Of a stretch of 64,000 nt of DNA, positions 32,301-46,700 are shown in pieces. The notes below the pieces were generated by a model. It was not told the origin of the DNA. It saw only the letters and a list, made by a program, of their open reading frames with translations, and searched no databases. Position numbers and translations under genes: made by a program. The DNA is from Agapetus fuscipes. Its lineage: Eukaryota > Arthropoda > Insecta > Trichoptera > Glossosomatidae. Numbering within the stretch: the first letter of the stretch is position 1; each line of letters opens with the position of its first letter. Location of the stretch: positions 3,229,001 to 3,293,000 of the forward strand of contig OX637332.1 in NCBI GenBank assembly GCA_951799405.1. The letters are read 5' to 3'.

Positions 32301-34244
32301 TGGAGAAGCTCTTTTCTAAGAATTGCTCTGAAACATAATATTCTATATTCTGTATGTTTTTTCCATTCTGAATTAGAAAAAAAGCAAATCAAATCAAAGC
32401 AAAATAATGTAACATGATAAATACAATAGAAGCCATCCATCCATACAATACATCACAGTATTTTTGTAAAAATTAGTAATCCACCGAATCAATGTCCAGT
32501 CCATAGCTCAGTCGGTGGAACACTTCCTTTCCATGCTCAAGGGCTAGGGTTGAAAAAATAATTAAAAATTGTGTCTAATGTTTTCTATAAAACGTCTTTA
32601 AAAAGAATGACTATATTGAACCCAAATTTTTTTTAAATCCCATTTAATGAGTATCCAAAAAAATGCCTCTAGCTTGTCAATATCTGTGTGATGCAGTGGC
32701 GAAGGGTGCCATACAAGCCGGTTTCCATCACTTTCCCGTTTAAAATGAGGCAGAAATTATAATAAAGTAGACGGCATGGTTTCAATGGGGGAAAAATATG
32801 TATTGTTTCTTTGGTTTTAAATGTATTTTTTTACTTTGTGCCTATATTTTTTAACTACTTTGTTACATCATTTTAAAAGGGAAGCCGATGGGAACCGGCT
32901 TGTATGGCACGCTTCGCCACTGGTGTGATGTATTTTAGATGGATGGCCACATAATATGTTTTTACATGCAGAAGAAAACAACAACTTTACTAAAAGCACA
33001 AAAATCAACCAGACTATAATTTAAAAACCAGCCCCAAATTGTAAAAACTAAATATTATTTTTCTTTTAACCAAACACAGGTGGGCTTTGACTTTTTGTTC
33101 ATTTGAAATACTTGTTCATTGTCAGTATTTATTTCTTAGTTTCCAATTTTCATAAACTATTTTGTAGTATTTCCAAAACAATTAATTATCAAACAAATTG
33201 AAGAAAACTAAATGGGTTTGTAAGCAATTTTGAAAATGTGTATATTGTTCACTGGGACTATATTTTTAAATCTATAATTTTCAATTCTCAATTTATTTCA
33301 TTATGTGCACAAATAAAACAATATGTATAAAGAAATGTTATAATAAATAATAACAAATATTTTTGAAATATGTATTACTGTTCTTATTTTTGAGTTTAAT
33401 ATTAAATTTAACAGTGCAGGTTGTCAACCTCACACTAACAAACAAATTCAGGAACAATAAAATGTGTAAAAATGAAAATTGTAATTAATAAAAACGTGTT
33501 ATAATTATTGGATGTGGATTTAAGAATTGTGTTCTGTATTTTATATTTTTTCATGCATTATTATTTTTACAACAAAAAAAAACAATATTAAAGATTCAAA
33601 TGTTTTTTATGTTGGTCTGATTTTCTGTATGTTAGGCTGGTTGCATTTTGTACATGGATACTTTAAATGTAAAACTGAATAAGTGACATATTAAGCTAAC
33701 GTGATTTTCTCAGATAAATGAACCTTTTTGTCCTATTTTCTACAATAGGAAATTATAAAACACGTGTGAATATCCTGTAGTTTAGAAGTCTCTCATGAGC
33801 ACTTCCTCATAATTATTTCACTTACTATGAGAAGTTTTAATCCACAATTTCTCAAGTCAGTAAATCAGTATTTATTCAGTTTTACTTTTAAGGTGGCGAT
33901 ATGTTCATCAAATCTTCTCAAATGATAAATTAACTTCACCTTTGTCCATAGACAAACCATGTATTTTATGAAATTCAAATGCTTTTTTGCACAAGTCAAA
34001 AAGATGCAAAAACACATTACATAACTAAAGTTTCACCAGCCTGATGATGTGTATTTTGGATAGATAGATGAATGTAATGTAGATGAAGTATGAAAATATT
34101 TTTTACCTGTTTTGAGTGCAAATATATTTTTAATGTAGTGCTTTCAAACATGTATTTACCATAATTAAAACCAAAGAAAATTAAGCAATAATAATCTACT
34201 TTTTTTAGGATCCAAATCCCAAACTTGTACTAAAAGTTTAAGCC

Positions 34245-34281
<37 letters not shown>

Positions 34282-37200
34282 CAAAGCACGTGTAGGTATG
34301 CTCTCACACATATTTGCGAGTATACTTACAAAAAATTTACAATTAAAACATTTTAAAAGCATACAATCTGCTTATAAAATAAATACTAATTTTTTTTTTG
34401 GGTTTTTCTTTTCACGCAGTGAAAGTCCATTGTATTTTTATAAATTGGATTGTAAAAAAGTAATAATAAATTATTAAGCAAAAATGTTTAAGGGATAAAT
34501 TAATAACAAGTGAATGAAAACTGTGTTATTTCAATCCAATTTATAAAAAATTCTAAAATAAACTTACTGAAAACAATAAGCTTCTATACTATCTAAATTT
34601 ACTTAATGTTTCCTTTTGAAGTAGACAATGCAACAATTTTAAAAGCGCTACAGGATTAAACAATTAATAATTGTCGGAGGCGGCCAAGTGGGCTGATCTT
34701 TCTAGCGTGTTTGGAACAGAACAACGTTGGTTTGATCCCCGCATGGGTCATTTGACCTAACTTTGACCCTGGTTCAACAGATTTTATTGGGTATATTATT
34801 ATTATTATTTTTTTTTTTAAGAAATCCTATGCGGGAGACTCCCTAGATTCTAGAGACTCGAGGGGTCTATGACACTTGTTGTAGTGCCGCAGAGGTGTAC
34901 GAGCTTGGTCGTCGCTACAAAGCGGCAATACTCAAGCAAGACCCAGTTGCTGTAAGGCTGGATGGACCTTTGGTGGCCGGTCATTGGTAAAGGTTTATGA
35001 ATTTTTCAACCCAGCGAAGAGCAAATTTGAAAATATAAATGGTATATTTTTTGTGCTCCGCCGGGATTCGAACTCACAACCTTTCCATTCAAAGTCCGCA
35101 GTGTTACCACTGAGCTACCGACCAGTCAAAAATAAACAATGATGAATTATTAATTAATGATATTAATATTTGTTTCTGGCCGGGCAGAATAGGTTGGTGA
35201 ATTGCATTCCTCTTTACAAACCTATTTAAAAAAAAAAAACACTCAAAACCTGTAAAAATTTATGTCTTCTTGTAATTGTTGTTAAAAAAAAAATGAAACA
35301 ATATAATAGAAACAAACAAAACTACTGAAATATCTGTTACAAAACAAACTTCGGAAATGTGCATACTTTGCGGATTCGCTCTTGGTCTTGTGTCGACGGT
35401 TGGTTTTATCCGCTTGGACAGTTTTCCCATTGGACGGCAATTCTTTAAGCTGGGGTGTCGCTTGGGTTGGTGCCTGACTCGACAAAGCAGCTAGCGTCTC
35501 GGGAGATGTGGAGCTAGCATAGCAAAAAAATAAACACAAAAATGCCTCGTTTAAAAGAATAACAAGCAAACTGACACAGAATCTCACAAGCTGGAGGTGC
35601 TGGTCTCCGTGGTGGTTCACACTTATCATTGTCAAAACACAGAACTGCCAAAGACAACACTGTCAGAGAGACATTGGCACACATAGATAGCTTTACAATA
35701 CACATGTAGGAGGACACACAAAACCTGGCTAAGATTGTTCCGCAAAAAAAAAAAAAAAACGCAACTAAGCTACACATATAGTGTAACTTCTTGCCTGCGT
35801 TATCCCCGAAGGGGTCGCATGTGGCTATTCGGGACCTGTTTATTTTTACAGGTAAGGGGGCCAGCCTCACACCAACCACTTTCAGTTGAAGTGGGGGTTT
35901 CCCAGCTCCCGGGGGGGCTGGTTCTCATTTCTTGTGAAGGCCGAATAAACCTTTGAGATCGAACCCTTGCTCTCGGCATGGAATGCAAGCATTCTACCAA
36001 TTGAGCTATCGATTTTTTTACGAGCTTGATCGTCGTCGCTACAAAGCGCCAATTCTCAAGCAAGACCCAGTTGCTGTAAGGCTGGATGGACCTTTGGTGA
36101 CCGGTCATTGGTAAAGGTTTTATGAATTTTTCAACCCAGCGAAGAGCAAATTTAAATATATACATAGTATATTTTTTTGTGCTCCGCCGGGATTCAAGCC
36201 CACAACCTTCCCATTCAGAGTCCGAAGTGTTACCACTGAACTACGGACCAGTCACGACATCTAGTATAGAAAAAATATGGCAAGCTTGTCAAAATTCTAA
36301 AAAAATATTTAGGAATGCAATGATAACAATACTGTCCCCCTAGTAAAAAGCATCTTGTTATTTCTCACTGTAAAGTAAATAAAAAAATTTAAAAACTAAA
36401 TAATTCACTAGGGGAGTGTCGTACACATTTCCATAGATTTAATAATAATAATATTTGGATGATTTATTTGTTGAGCGCTATTTTTGTTGTTGTATCACAC
36501 CCCAAGAGCCCTCTGCGAGCTTGGTCGTTGCTATAGAAAGCGTCAATACTCAAGCAAAGCCCAATTGCTGTAAGGCTCGATGGAACTTTGGTGATCGGTC
36601 TTTTTATATGAATTTTTCAACCCAAAAACGCAACTAAAAAAACGCAACTAAGCTACACATATAGTGTAACTTCTTGCCGCGTTATCCCCGAAGGGGTCGC
36701 ATGTGGCGAGTTGAACCTATTTATTTTTACAGGTAAGGGGGCCGGCCTTAAGCCAACCACTTCAGTTGAAGTGGAGGTTTCCCAGCTCCCGAGAGTGCTG
36801 GTACTCATTTCTTGTGAAGGCTGAGTAAACCTTGCCGGTATTTTATTTTGGGGTTTGAAATAAACACCGAAACGGGAAATCATTTCTGACACCCTCGGTG
36901 GGATTCGAACCCGAGCTTTCGGCATGGAATGCAAGCACTCTACCACCTGAGCTATCGACCGGACTAAAGCATATTTGATATAATAAATAGAGATGCCACG
37001 AATAGTGAATTGGCCGAATACCGAATACCGAATATTCGGCAACGCTGTCGGCCGAAGCGCCGAATATTCGGCCGCCGAATATTCGGCGCTACGGAGAAGA
37101 ATGCTGTGGCAAACGAGTTGGATTTTTATTTGAAAACAGTCGCCTAGATCGGAAGGCCGATCCTTACAAGTGGTGGTCAGCAAACGAAAAACAATACCCG

Positions 37201-40200
37201 AACCTTTCGAAATTTGCAAAAGTTTATCTTTCTTCGCCTGGAAGTAGCGTTTATAGTGAGAGGTTATTTTCTGAGGCTGGTAACGTTTACGATGAAAAGC
37301 GCAATCGTTTGCTACCAGAAAATGCTGAAAAGCTCGTTTTTATCCATCACAACTTACCACTGATTAATTTTAAGTACTAAAATGTTGTAATTTGGAAATA
37401 AATACATAATTTTTGAATAAAATAACGTGTCTTTTTTTACATGATTTGCTATTCGGTATTCGGCCGAATAGTACGCACTATTCGGCCGAATCCCGAATAG
37501 CAAAAAAGTGGCCGAATAGGCCGAATACCGAATAGTTGCCGAATATTCGTGGCATCATTAATAATAAATACTAATTGTTTTGTGCTCTGCCAGGATTCAA
37601 GCCCAGAACCTTTCATTTACAAGTCCCAAGCTACCACTGGACTACGGACCGGTTTAAACCGGAGTAAATAGAAAAAATATATACAATATAAATCACTCAT
37701 TAAGGAACTATCCTACACTATCAATACATTTGTTTATATTAACGCGATGGTGGAGAATTTACGGAATGTTTTATACTAAGAGTACCAAAGATAATTGTTT
37801 TTTTTAAATAATCGAACTTTTTTTAAAGTCCCCACTTCAACTGAAGTGGTTAGTGTAAGGCCGGCCCCCTGACCCGTAAAAATAAATAAGTTCCGAATCG
37901 CCATATGCAACCCCCTTGGGGATAACGCAGGCAAAAAGTTACACTACACGTGTAGCTTAGTTGCATTTGCATTTACAGCATAGTAAATTAGTTTCCTTTG
38001 TAAAAGACTAGATAAAAATAGTGGAAGAAACACCAAAGTAATAAATAAATCACTGTTGTGTTCTTTCGGGTTTGACCATGTTCCACTTGCAGCTCCCACA
38101 TCTGCCAACGTTTCGCTTTCACGGGCAAAAAGCATCTTCAAGGCGAGTTTTTAAAGCGCCGTGGCGGTTTTCGTTTAAAAAAAAATTAATTTATCTTTTC
38201 AAGGATGCTTTTCCCCAGGTTGAAAAATTCACTTGCATTCTCCAAAAATCACTTCACAAAAGTTTATCCAGCCATACAGAAATGAGTTTTGCTTGCAAAA
38301 TTGGTGCTGACTGGCAACAAACAAGCATGCAGAGGACTTTTGATGTGTGATTCACACAAAAACAGCGCTCACACAGTAAGCCATACCATCCTGAAAGGAC
38401 TGCAAAGTAAATGCTGGTTTCTCTTTTAAATTATCTATAATATATGTTGCTAAGATATATTGACATTTAAAATTCTTATTAATGTTACCCCTGTGTCAGA
38501 GAAGGTCCGCAAAAGTTGTAGGGCTTATGATCATTTGAGGTGTGGATTTTATTTGTATGTACACATTTAGCATTTGTATGTGTATACTTGTGTGAACGTG
38601 ACAATAGACAGACTTGTCTACGGTACCTACACATTGCGCGCGAACGAAGGAGAAAAATACACAAAGAAACGCGACCAGTGCTTCGCGAAGAAGCCATCCA
38701 TTGGAGATAAGGTGAGTCCTGACTTTAATTCCGTGATTCCTTTCCCCTTACTCCTTTGGTTAGCTGCCTGGACAGATTTGCTGGGCAGTTCGCTCGAACG
38801 TGATTTATAGAGAATCAGTGCGGTCAAAAACCCTCTTCACGCCTCACATGATAACGCCAAACTTGGTGTTGTCATAATTTTGGTATATAATATACTTGCA
38901 ACTCAGATTATATATAGATAGATTAAATGCATGCCCACAAGCAGGAACATGTGAGTTTGCGCTTACAAATGCAGCATGTGTACATACAAAATAAACCAAA
39001 CCTAACATGATCATAAACTTTGAACTCCTGCCCGCTTTCCCTGAAACTGGGGTGGCATGACCAAAAATGAACCAAATTTTTATAGCACGAGGGGTCAGCG
39101 TCATACCAACCTATTGATTACTACATAAATTGAAAGAATATGTTTTAAATTGTAATAATGATTCCATTGCATCCATAAATATTTTACCATAACTTATATT
39201 TCGATTATTATATTTAACATGCTGCCAAATTATTAAAATATTCTTAATTTATTTTAAGTCAGTCGATTTGTAAAACTTGTCAAAGCCCTGTCGTCTCACG
39301 CCACTGGTTTTCAAACTTAAATACAGTGAAGAAAGAAATGTGCAGTGACTGTGCAAAATCAACAAAACAGAGTGTAAGAAAATTGTTGAGAAGTTAACAG
39401 AAATAATTAATTAAAAACAATTTCAGAATAGACTTTTGTTATTGATTGTTTGATAGAATTAACAGAGGACTCGTTATATTTTTGATCAATTTTTAACATA
39501 AGTATTCCGAGTGTAAAGAATTAAATAAACTCCCTTTGATTGTGTAAATAAATAAAAAAATATGAAAACTAAATCACTCACCAGAAGTGCTACCGTATCT
39601 TCTATACATTTTTCAATTTCCGGGGGGAGTTTATTTATTGCTTTATACTCTGAATAAAGTTAAACTAGTGTGAAGTGAACTGCTTGAAATGAATTTGTGA
39701 CATTTTTTTGATACAAAGTAAGGATCATACCTTCGTTTGATTGCCGTTCTGTCTCTTATAAATCAAAATATTAATAACAAATGTATTTGCTTGAACAGTA
39801 AACAGTGATGAGCAGTGATTTGGAGCAAAGCCGTTGCAACTCCTTGCTCAATAGATGGGGATTAGCTCCATCTCCAGGGTGTGATAGTGGGGCGGAGAAA
39901 CAGACTGTCCAGCACATAGTGGAGGAGTGCCCCATCAGAAAACACCCTCCTGGCCTGAAAGACCTCCATGAAGCCACGTCAGGAGCAGGGAAGTGGATGG
40001 ACAGCCTGGATCTTTGCCTCTGACGCGGCCTAATAGCCAAGAAATTTGTGGCGTTTGCCCGCCACACGCAAAGTAAGTAAAGTAGTATTTGGACTGCCGT
40101 TAAAGAAAGATAGAGAAATATTATTTAGAGATCATGACGAGCCTGCTGGATCGGATACATTATGCGCCATGAGATTCTCCTTCATGATATAATAGAAGGG

Positions 40201-43200
40201 ATGGTTGAGGGGACAAACTACAGAGGGCGCCCGACTATTTGCAACATGTCTGTAAGGACTAGAGGTGTGCCTCCCAAAGAAAGCCCTAGAGAACAGAATG
40301 CAGTAGAAAAATATGCAAGTATTTGCAGTAAACAATTTCATAGGATTGACCAGACATAATAACTCTTTACCACCAGAGTATAGTTTACTAATAAATTCAA
40401 CTGATGATATCAGTCTACTTTTCTAAATGTCACGGATTCATCATTATGATTCATCAAGTGATGAAATACTCACTCTTTCTGAGCTTCTGCTTTGGACAGA
40501 GATTCCTTGGACGTGTCCTTGGCTTTCTTGTTTCCCACGTCTTCCTGGAGTACCACGGAGAGTATTTGTTCGGCACGCTCCTCACTCCAATCGACACTCT
40601 CCAAGGCGATTGATACAACTTTGTCTGCTATACTGGAATACTTTTTCTGCAGCTGTTTCTTCACTGCAAAAAAAAAGAGAAATCATTCGAAGTTTTGTGA
40701 CATTTCTTCGGCTTATGTAAAATCTAAAGTAAATTTATTTAAAAATGCTTTTATGTATAATAATTGTATACAATTGGATGGTTTCTTTTTAAAAGAGCCG
40801 TTTTCCTGTGTAGCACACTTCAAGGGCCCTTTGACAACTTATTGAACATAAGAAGTGAAAATGAGAATTAAATTAAAATCATAAAAACAAAAATAGTGGG
40901 TGGCAAAAGATGATGGGCAGGGGAGAGTAGAGAATTCATTCAGCTACAATCAACCCAGGGCTGTCGAGCTTAAGATGAAGATAAGATTAAATTTTTCATA
41001 CATGATTGCTTCTCCTCAATGCTCTTTAGTCTTGGAGGTGTGACAGGGGGATGTGGAGCAATGGCAGCTTTTGCCGCCTCCGCTTCTTTGTGGGTCAGAG
41101 ACAATCTTGGAGGAACCGTCTCCCTCTTGAAGTATCCCAGCGACATCAACTTCTCGCTGGCTCTCTGGACGTTGTTTTCTTCGCTGGCCAACATGTCCAA
41201 GATAAGGGTTTCCTCAGCCTTCGGGAAAACACTTTTTAGGTATCTGGAAAAAATAATGTATTTAAAGATATTGTTGTTAACTTTAAATGGCACTTATATG
41301 ATCATGCTGTACTGCAGTGGCGAAGGGTGCCATACAAGCCGGTTTTCCATCAGCTTCCCTTTTAAAGTGATGTAACAAAGTAGTTAAAAAATATAGGCCC
41401 AAAGTAAAAATAAACATTTAAAACCAAAAAAACAATATGTACATATTTTTCCCCCATTGAAACCATGAAGTCTACTTTATTATCATTTCTGCCTCATTTT
41501 AAACGGCAAACCGATGGAAACCGGCTTGTATGGCACCCTTTGCCACCCAAGTAACCTTTTAGGTTTTAAAAAGGTTACAAAAAGGTTAAAAAAGGTTCTG
41601 GGACCTTTTTGTAACCTTTTTAAAACTTAAAAGGTTACTTGGGCACTGTTGTACTGTAACTCTGTTGCCATTCTGCAAGGGGTGGTAAGAGCCTCTGCAT
41701 ATCTCTATCACTTCATTCATATCCATCACTTTTTTCATAAATTTCCTTCTTTTACATTCACTCACTTTACAATCAATTCACAAATATAATTTGGAATATT
41801 CTGGGTGAATATGTGAGTTTAGTAGAATGAAAAACTGCGATCTTCTTTTTTGCATATTATCAATTATGTTCCTTGACTTATGGGATGGTATGAAACTGAC
41901 AATCCATACTTTAAAAAATTATTCACTTTGCCTATGTCACCTTTGTTTCAGGGAAACATGGCAACAGTTGCAGGGCTATTACTCATTTCAGATTTGAGTT
42001 TTTCATTTTGTAAATACACATTTATGTAAGGGAAAACATATACAAGTCTGTTTGCGGGCATACATTAAATATTAATCTAAAATGTTAATATATCTGTCGG
42101 TGCTATAGCCGCGGGGATCAAGACAGGTTATTTGGAACCGGATAACGCTGGTTCGAATCCCGCGACGATAACTTCGACCCTGGTTCAACAGATGCCGTTG
42201 CATGCACACAAGCTTCTGCTTTCGCATGAAGACAACTGGCCAGGTAAAATAGGTTGGTGGATTGCATTCCTTTCCACAAATCTATTTAAAAAAAAAAAAA
42301 AAAAAAAAACTGGCGGAAAAATTCAAATCAATCACCATTTATTAGTTCTGTTCCCAGCCACCAACTGGCCCAAGGACGCCATCTTGGATGTCCTTTCACG
42401 GAGACTAGATTTTTGCATTGTAACAATTATTTGTAAATTCATTCTTCTCTACTTACATAATTATCAATAATTTTTAAATCAAATATTGAACTGTGTAACT
42501 TCATTCAATACAAATTCAAGTGTTCTCCATGTCATAAGTGTTTAATTTCCAAATCTTATTTCCAGAACATATTTTTTTGGGAATAACGGAAAGTGATTCC
42601 GACTTCATCGACTGTCACAACCCCATATCCCCAAATATCCTTGCAACTTAGATCACGGATAGATCTTGCTTACCCTTGCCCATATAGAATGCTCACTCTT
42701 TACACTCTTTGAATGAAAGAGAAGTAAATAAGGTATGCACCGTAGAAATTGCTCATTTGAGAAGCATGACAGGAAAAACACTGAAAGATAGAGTGAGAAA
42801 CGAATGGGTTCTGAATGAATGCGGAGTAAAAGAAAGCGTGAAAGTGAAAGTTCAAAGAAGTGTGATGCGATGGTTTGCACATATTGAAAGGATGAATGAA
42901 GACCGACTGACAAAAAAAGTGTATAAAGGGAATGTAATAGGTAAGCGTGGAAGGGGAAGACCTTGGAAAAAATGGATTTATCAGATAAGTGAGATTGCGA
43001 ATGAATGGAATCTACAGAGTGGAAACAAGAGAAGAGTGTGCATGAAAAGAGTGATGAAACTAGATGAGATGAAAGAAGTATGCAAGGACAGAGTTAAGTG
43101 GAGGCACTTGTGTGGATATACCGGCCCCCCCTAGAGGAATGGCGGCAGGATACAAGAAAAGACTCTTTACATACATATATCCATTTTGAAGAAAATATAT

Positions 43201-43758
43201 ACATTCCCTTCTTCAATACTTTTTCAAAGCTGTTCCATTGTGCTTCAAACAGAATTTTCATGCAACGCCATTTTCAATCTCACTGGTAATGCCTCACCTG
43301 AGCTTCATCTTTGGCGAGGACTGCCTCGTCCTGGGGGAGCCAGCCCACGTCCCGCTGGCCCCCGAGTTGGGGCGTGTGGGTGGCGAAGCCCTGGGGGATG
43401 CGGACGCTTGCCTGGCGTTGGCCTGGCGGGCGGCAGCGCAGGCAGCAGCGGCCGCTTGCTGCAGCCGAGAAGCTCCCGCGGGCGGAGTGGAGAAGGGGCC
43501 CGGAGTGCTGATGGGGTGCTTCTCCACCTGGAGAGCGCTGATCACGACGGCCTCGCGGTTGTAATATCTAAGGAAAAAATTATGAATTAATTGCAAGAAG
43601 CAGAAAAGAGTATCTAATCTAAATCTAAATCTAAGCTGCAAAGATATGTATCATTTGAGATTCATATTAAATGCATTCCCACAAGCAGACATGCATAATT
43701 TCGCGCTTACACATGCCGCATGTGGACCTACAAGATAAAAACCCAATCTCAAATGAAC

Positions 43759-43796
<38 letters not shown>

Positions 43797-46700
43797 CTTT
43801 ATTGTACACCACAAATAAATTACATTAAAATTATAAACAAAAGAGACATATGTACAATGGGCGGTCTTATCGCACATGGCGATATCTTACAGACAACCTT
43901 AGGATGGACAAGATCTGCAAGCACAATGGTATGGGTAGTCCGTGGTATAACAATAATTATGGTAAAAAAATACTGTATAAATACATATATATATATATAT
44001 TAATAATATATCAACATATACATATAGATACACACATAAACATAAATACATAAATACATACACACACACATACATACATACATATATACATATAACTTAG
44101 CCATTACACTGATAGTAAGTGTTCCTTTAAAAGTTTCTTAAATATTGCCAGGGATTGTGCACATCTTATAGTTAATGGCAAGGCATTCCATAAGCGAGTG
44201 GCATGAACTGTAAACGATTTTCCAAGGAAATTTGTGGAATGCGTTGGTATTTTCAATGTTAAAGTTTCTGATGACCGTAGGGATCTTGAATGTGTGTCAT
44301 GGAGGAACTCAAAACGTTCTTTAAGATAGCAAGAACATAAGCCCTGCAACTCTTGCCGACCTTCCCTGAAGCAGGGGTGACATTGGCAAAGTGAACCATT
44401 TTTTACAGTATGGGTGGTCAGCCGCATACCAACCTCTAAAAAATTCTATGTATGTATCTTATGTTAAAAAAGCCATAATGAACGCCGATCTTCTTTAGAT
44501 CTGGCACTGAAAGAAGAAGATTGCATTAATAGATCTGTTTGCGCTTCTGTCTCTTGAGAGGTCTTCTTGAGGGTTTTCTTCCGATAAGGTCCCTTTTAAG
44601 AGCAATATGTGGGATCCTATCATCTCACATTCTATTTACCCGTTTGTACTAGTATCGCCTTTGCTGTGTTCCCCATCTGGCAATGTCTTTGGTGCTGCTA
44701 TTTTTTCTTATTTTCGTATTTATTCATTCAATTTATTACTTCAATTTAAGTATTAGTTCAAATGTATTGACTGAATCTACAATATAAGAATACTAACAAA
44801 AACAATTTGACCAACCTAGTACAGCAGATCCTGTAAGAAGATCACAGCGACTAGCCAACCGCAGCGACTAGCCAACCAATGGGTGAAACTGTCCGGAAAG
44901 AATCTACCAGACCATGGCTACATAGCCCATATAAAGTGATTGTTGTGTCAACAAAAACAATTTGTACAGCATACTTTCGTTTGTACCAATATCGTCTTCA
45001 TCGTCTTCATCATTTTTCTCATATTACAATGTCTTTCAAGTTAATAAACCCTTCAACTGCGGGTGACACACATAGGCATCAAGTGTAAACTTGCATACAG
45101 TGTGGCTGTCAATCATAGACGACATCCAACTTTGATCTTATCCCTGACATCTGTGTTCAACAATTCAAAAATCTGCAAGTGGAAATATGTGCAAAACCTC
45201 TGTGATTTTTGTTCTTAAATAACTTATACATGTGACCGTTCACATAGTCTAAAGTGTCATCAATCAATTAAGATCAATCAATTAAGATCATCAATCAATA
45301 AGAATTTCTGTACTGGGGGTATTCATACAGCCAGAATATTCAGAAGCGAAAAAGTAATGCAACAGCATCTACAGACATGAAAGCCATGATGATCACCGAT
45401 AGAAGTGTCACTGAAAGAAGAAGAAAAATAGATCTCTTTGTGCTTCATCCCTTGGGAGGTCTTCTTGGGGGTCTTCTTCCGGTTGGGTTCCCTTGAAGAG
45501 GGACAGAATAATAAAACAGAAGAGGACAGACAAGGAAAAGAGATCAGTTCGCCTGGCTGGCAGCTACAGACTGGTGAGTATTGTTGTGTTCTGTTGTTAT
45601 TGTGATGGTGAATTAAACAAAGTTAAACATTTAATGTGGTTGTTGTATTATATTGTGTTGTTCATCTGTCAGTGGAGAGTTTTGCACGTAAAGTTAACTG
45701 AATATTCCTTCTAATCTGCGATGAAGAAATCTCCGGAGCACGGCGACAGAATGAAAAGAAGTAATAAATAAGAATACCCCACTCACTTTTTTAGCAATAT
45801 CTTGATGTGCGTTTCGCTGACAGTTGGAAACATGGAGCTGATCTTTGCGACGGAGGCCTCGGTGTCTGCCGCGAGGGATATGGAAGTCTCCTGGAGCTTG
45901 CTGGTGAGGGAGTACACCCTGCTGGGGACTGGACTTCCCTTCGGTGTGAGGCTGAGGCCCCTGCCCAGGATGGGGCTGCCGCCTGACAGGGGGCTTCCCT
46001 GTGAGCGACCACCCAGCTCATACTAGGCGCAGAATAAAGCATTGCGGCTTTCAGAAAAGGCATAATTCCTTAACTTATAGGTTGGGATGAAGCTGACCAC
46101 CAATACTGGAAAAAACGGTTCACTTTGCCAATGTCACCCATGTTTCAGGGAAGGTCGGCAAAAAATGCAGCGTTTATGTTCATTTAAGGTTTGGATTTTA
46201 ATTTTTGTAAGTACACATTCAGCATTTGTAAGTGCAAACATACACATTCCTGTTTGTGGGCATGCATTTGATATGATATTTGAATGTTAATATACCTTTG
46301 CAACTCAGATTATAGAATATTATTAATGCAATTCACCAACCCATTTTGCCTGGCCGGAAACAGGTATTAGCATTATCCAGCATTAATGCATTATTAAATA
46401 TTTAAAATGAATTATTAATTACCAATTACTTCATGACATCTGTTTTACCGGGGTAAAATTTATTGTCGACAGGACATGGCACAGACAAGGTTCGAATCTG
46501 TGATTGTTTCAATAATGCAAATTCAAGTCCTGACGCCTTACCCTCTCTAGCATACCAGCGACAAGGTATCATGGTAATTGGCAAAAGCATCATTACGCAA
46601 CTAAGCTACACATAAAGTGTAACTTCTTGCTGTGTTCTCCCCTTAGAGGTCGCATGCGGCAATCGGATTTATTTTTACAGGTAAGGGGACCAGCTTTACG

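Larger units (their letters stand above)
36967..37660 (-). repeat. T1 SINE piece split by a hAT element
   Basis: AGCATATTTGATATAATAAAT (before the hAT) and ACTAATTGTTTTGTGCTCTG ... CTACGGACCGGTTT (after it) are one T1 segment when the hAT and one TSD are removed. Confidence 0.75.

Noticed and set aside
36900..36966. Genuine tRNA-Ala gene
   Set aside because: The head continues without a terminator into the T2 SINE body, and similar heads occur at 4150, 19860, 27300 and 47100.
42709..43134. 141-codon frame as a host gene
   Set aside because: The GRGRP...KDR tail recurs at least eight times in the window, so it is a LINE remnant.
43186..43590. 134-codon + strand open frame and overlapping ones (43238-43564)
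   Set aside because: They are opposite-strand shadows of GC-rich exon 5 of the WW/CUE gene; phase-matched splicing supports the - strand.
44810..45070. Possible LTR or pol C-terminus (RRSQRLANR-like frame, AATAAA-like end)
   Set aside because: The frame is short, stops quickly and no TG/CA ends or duplication could be found.
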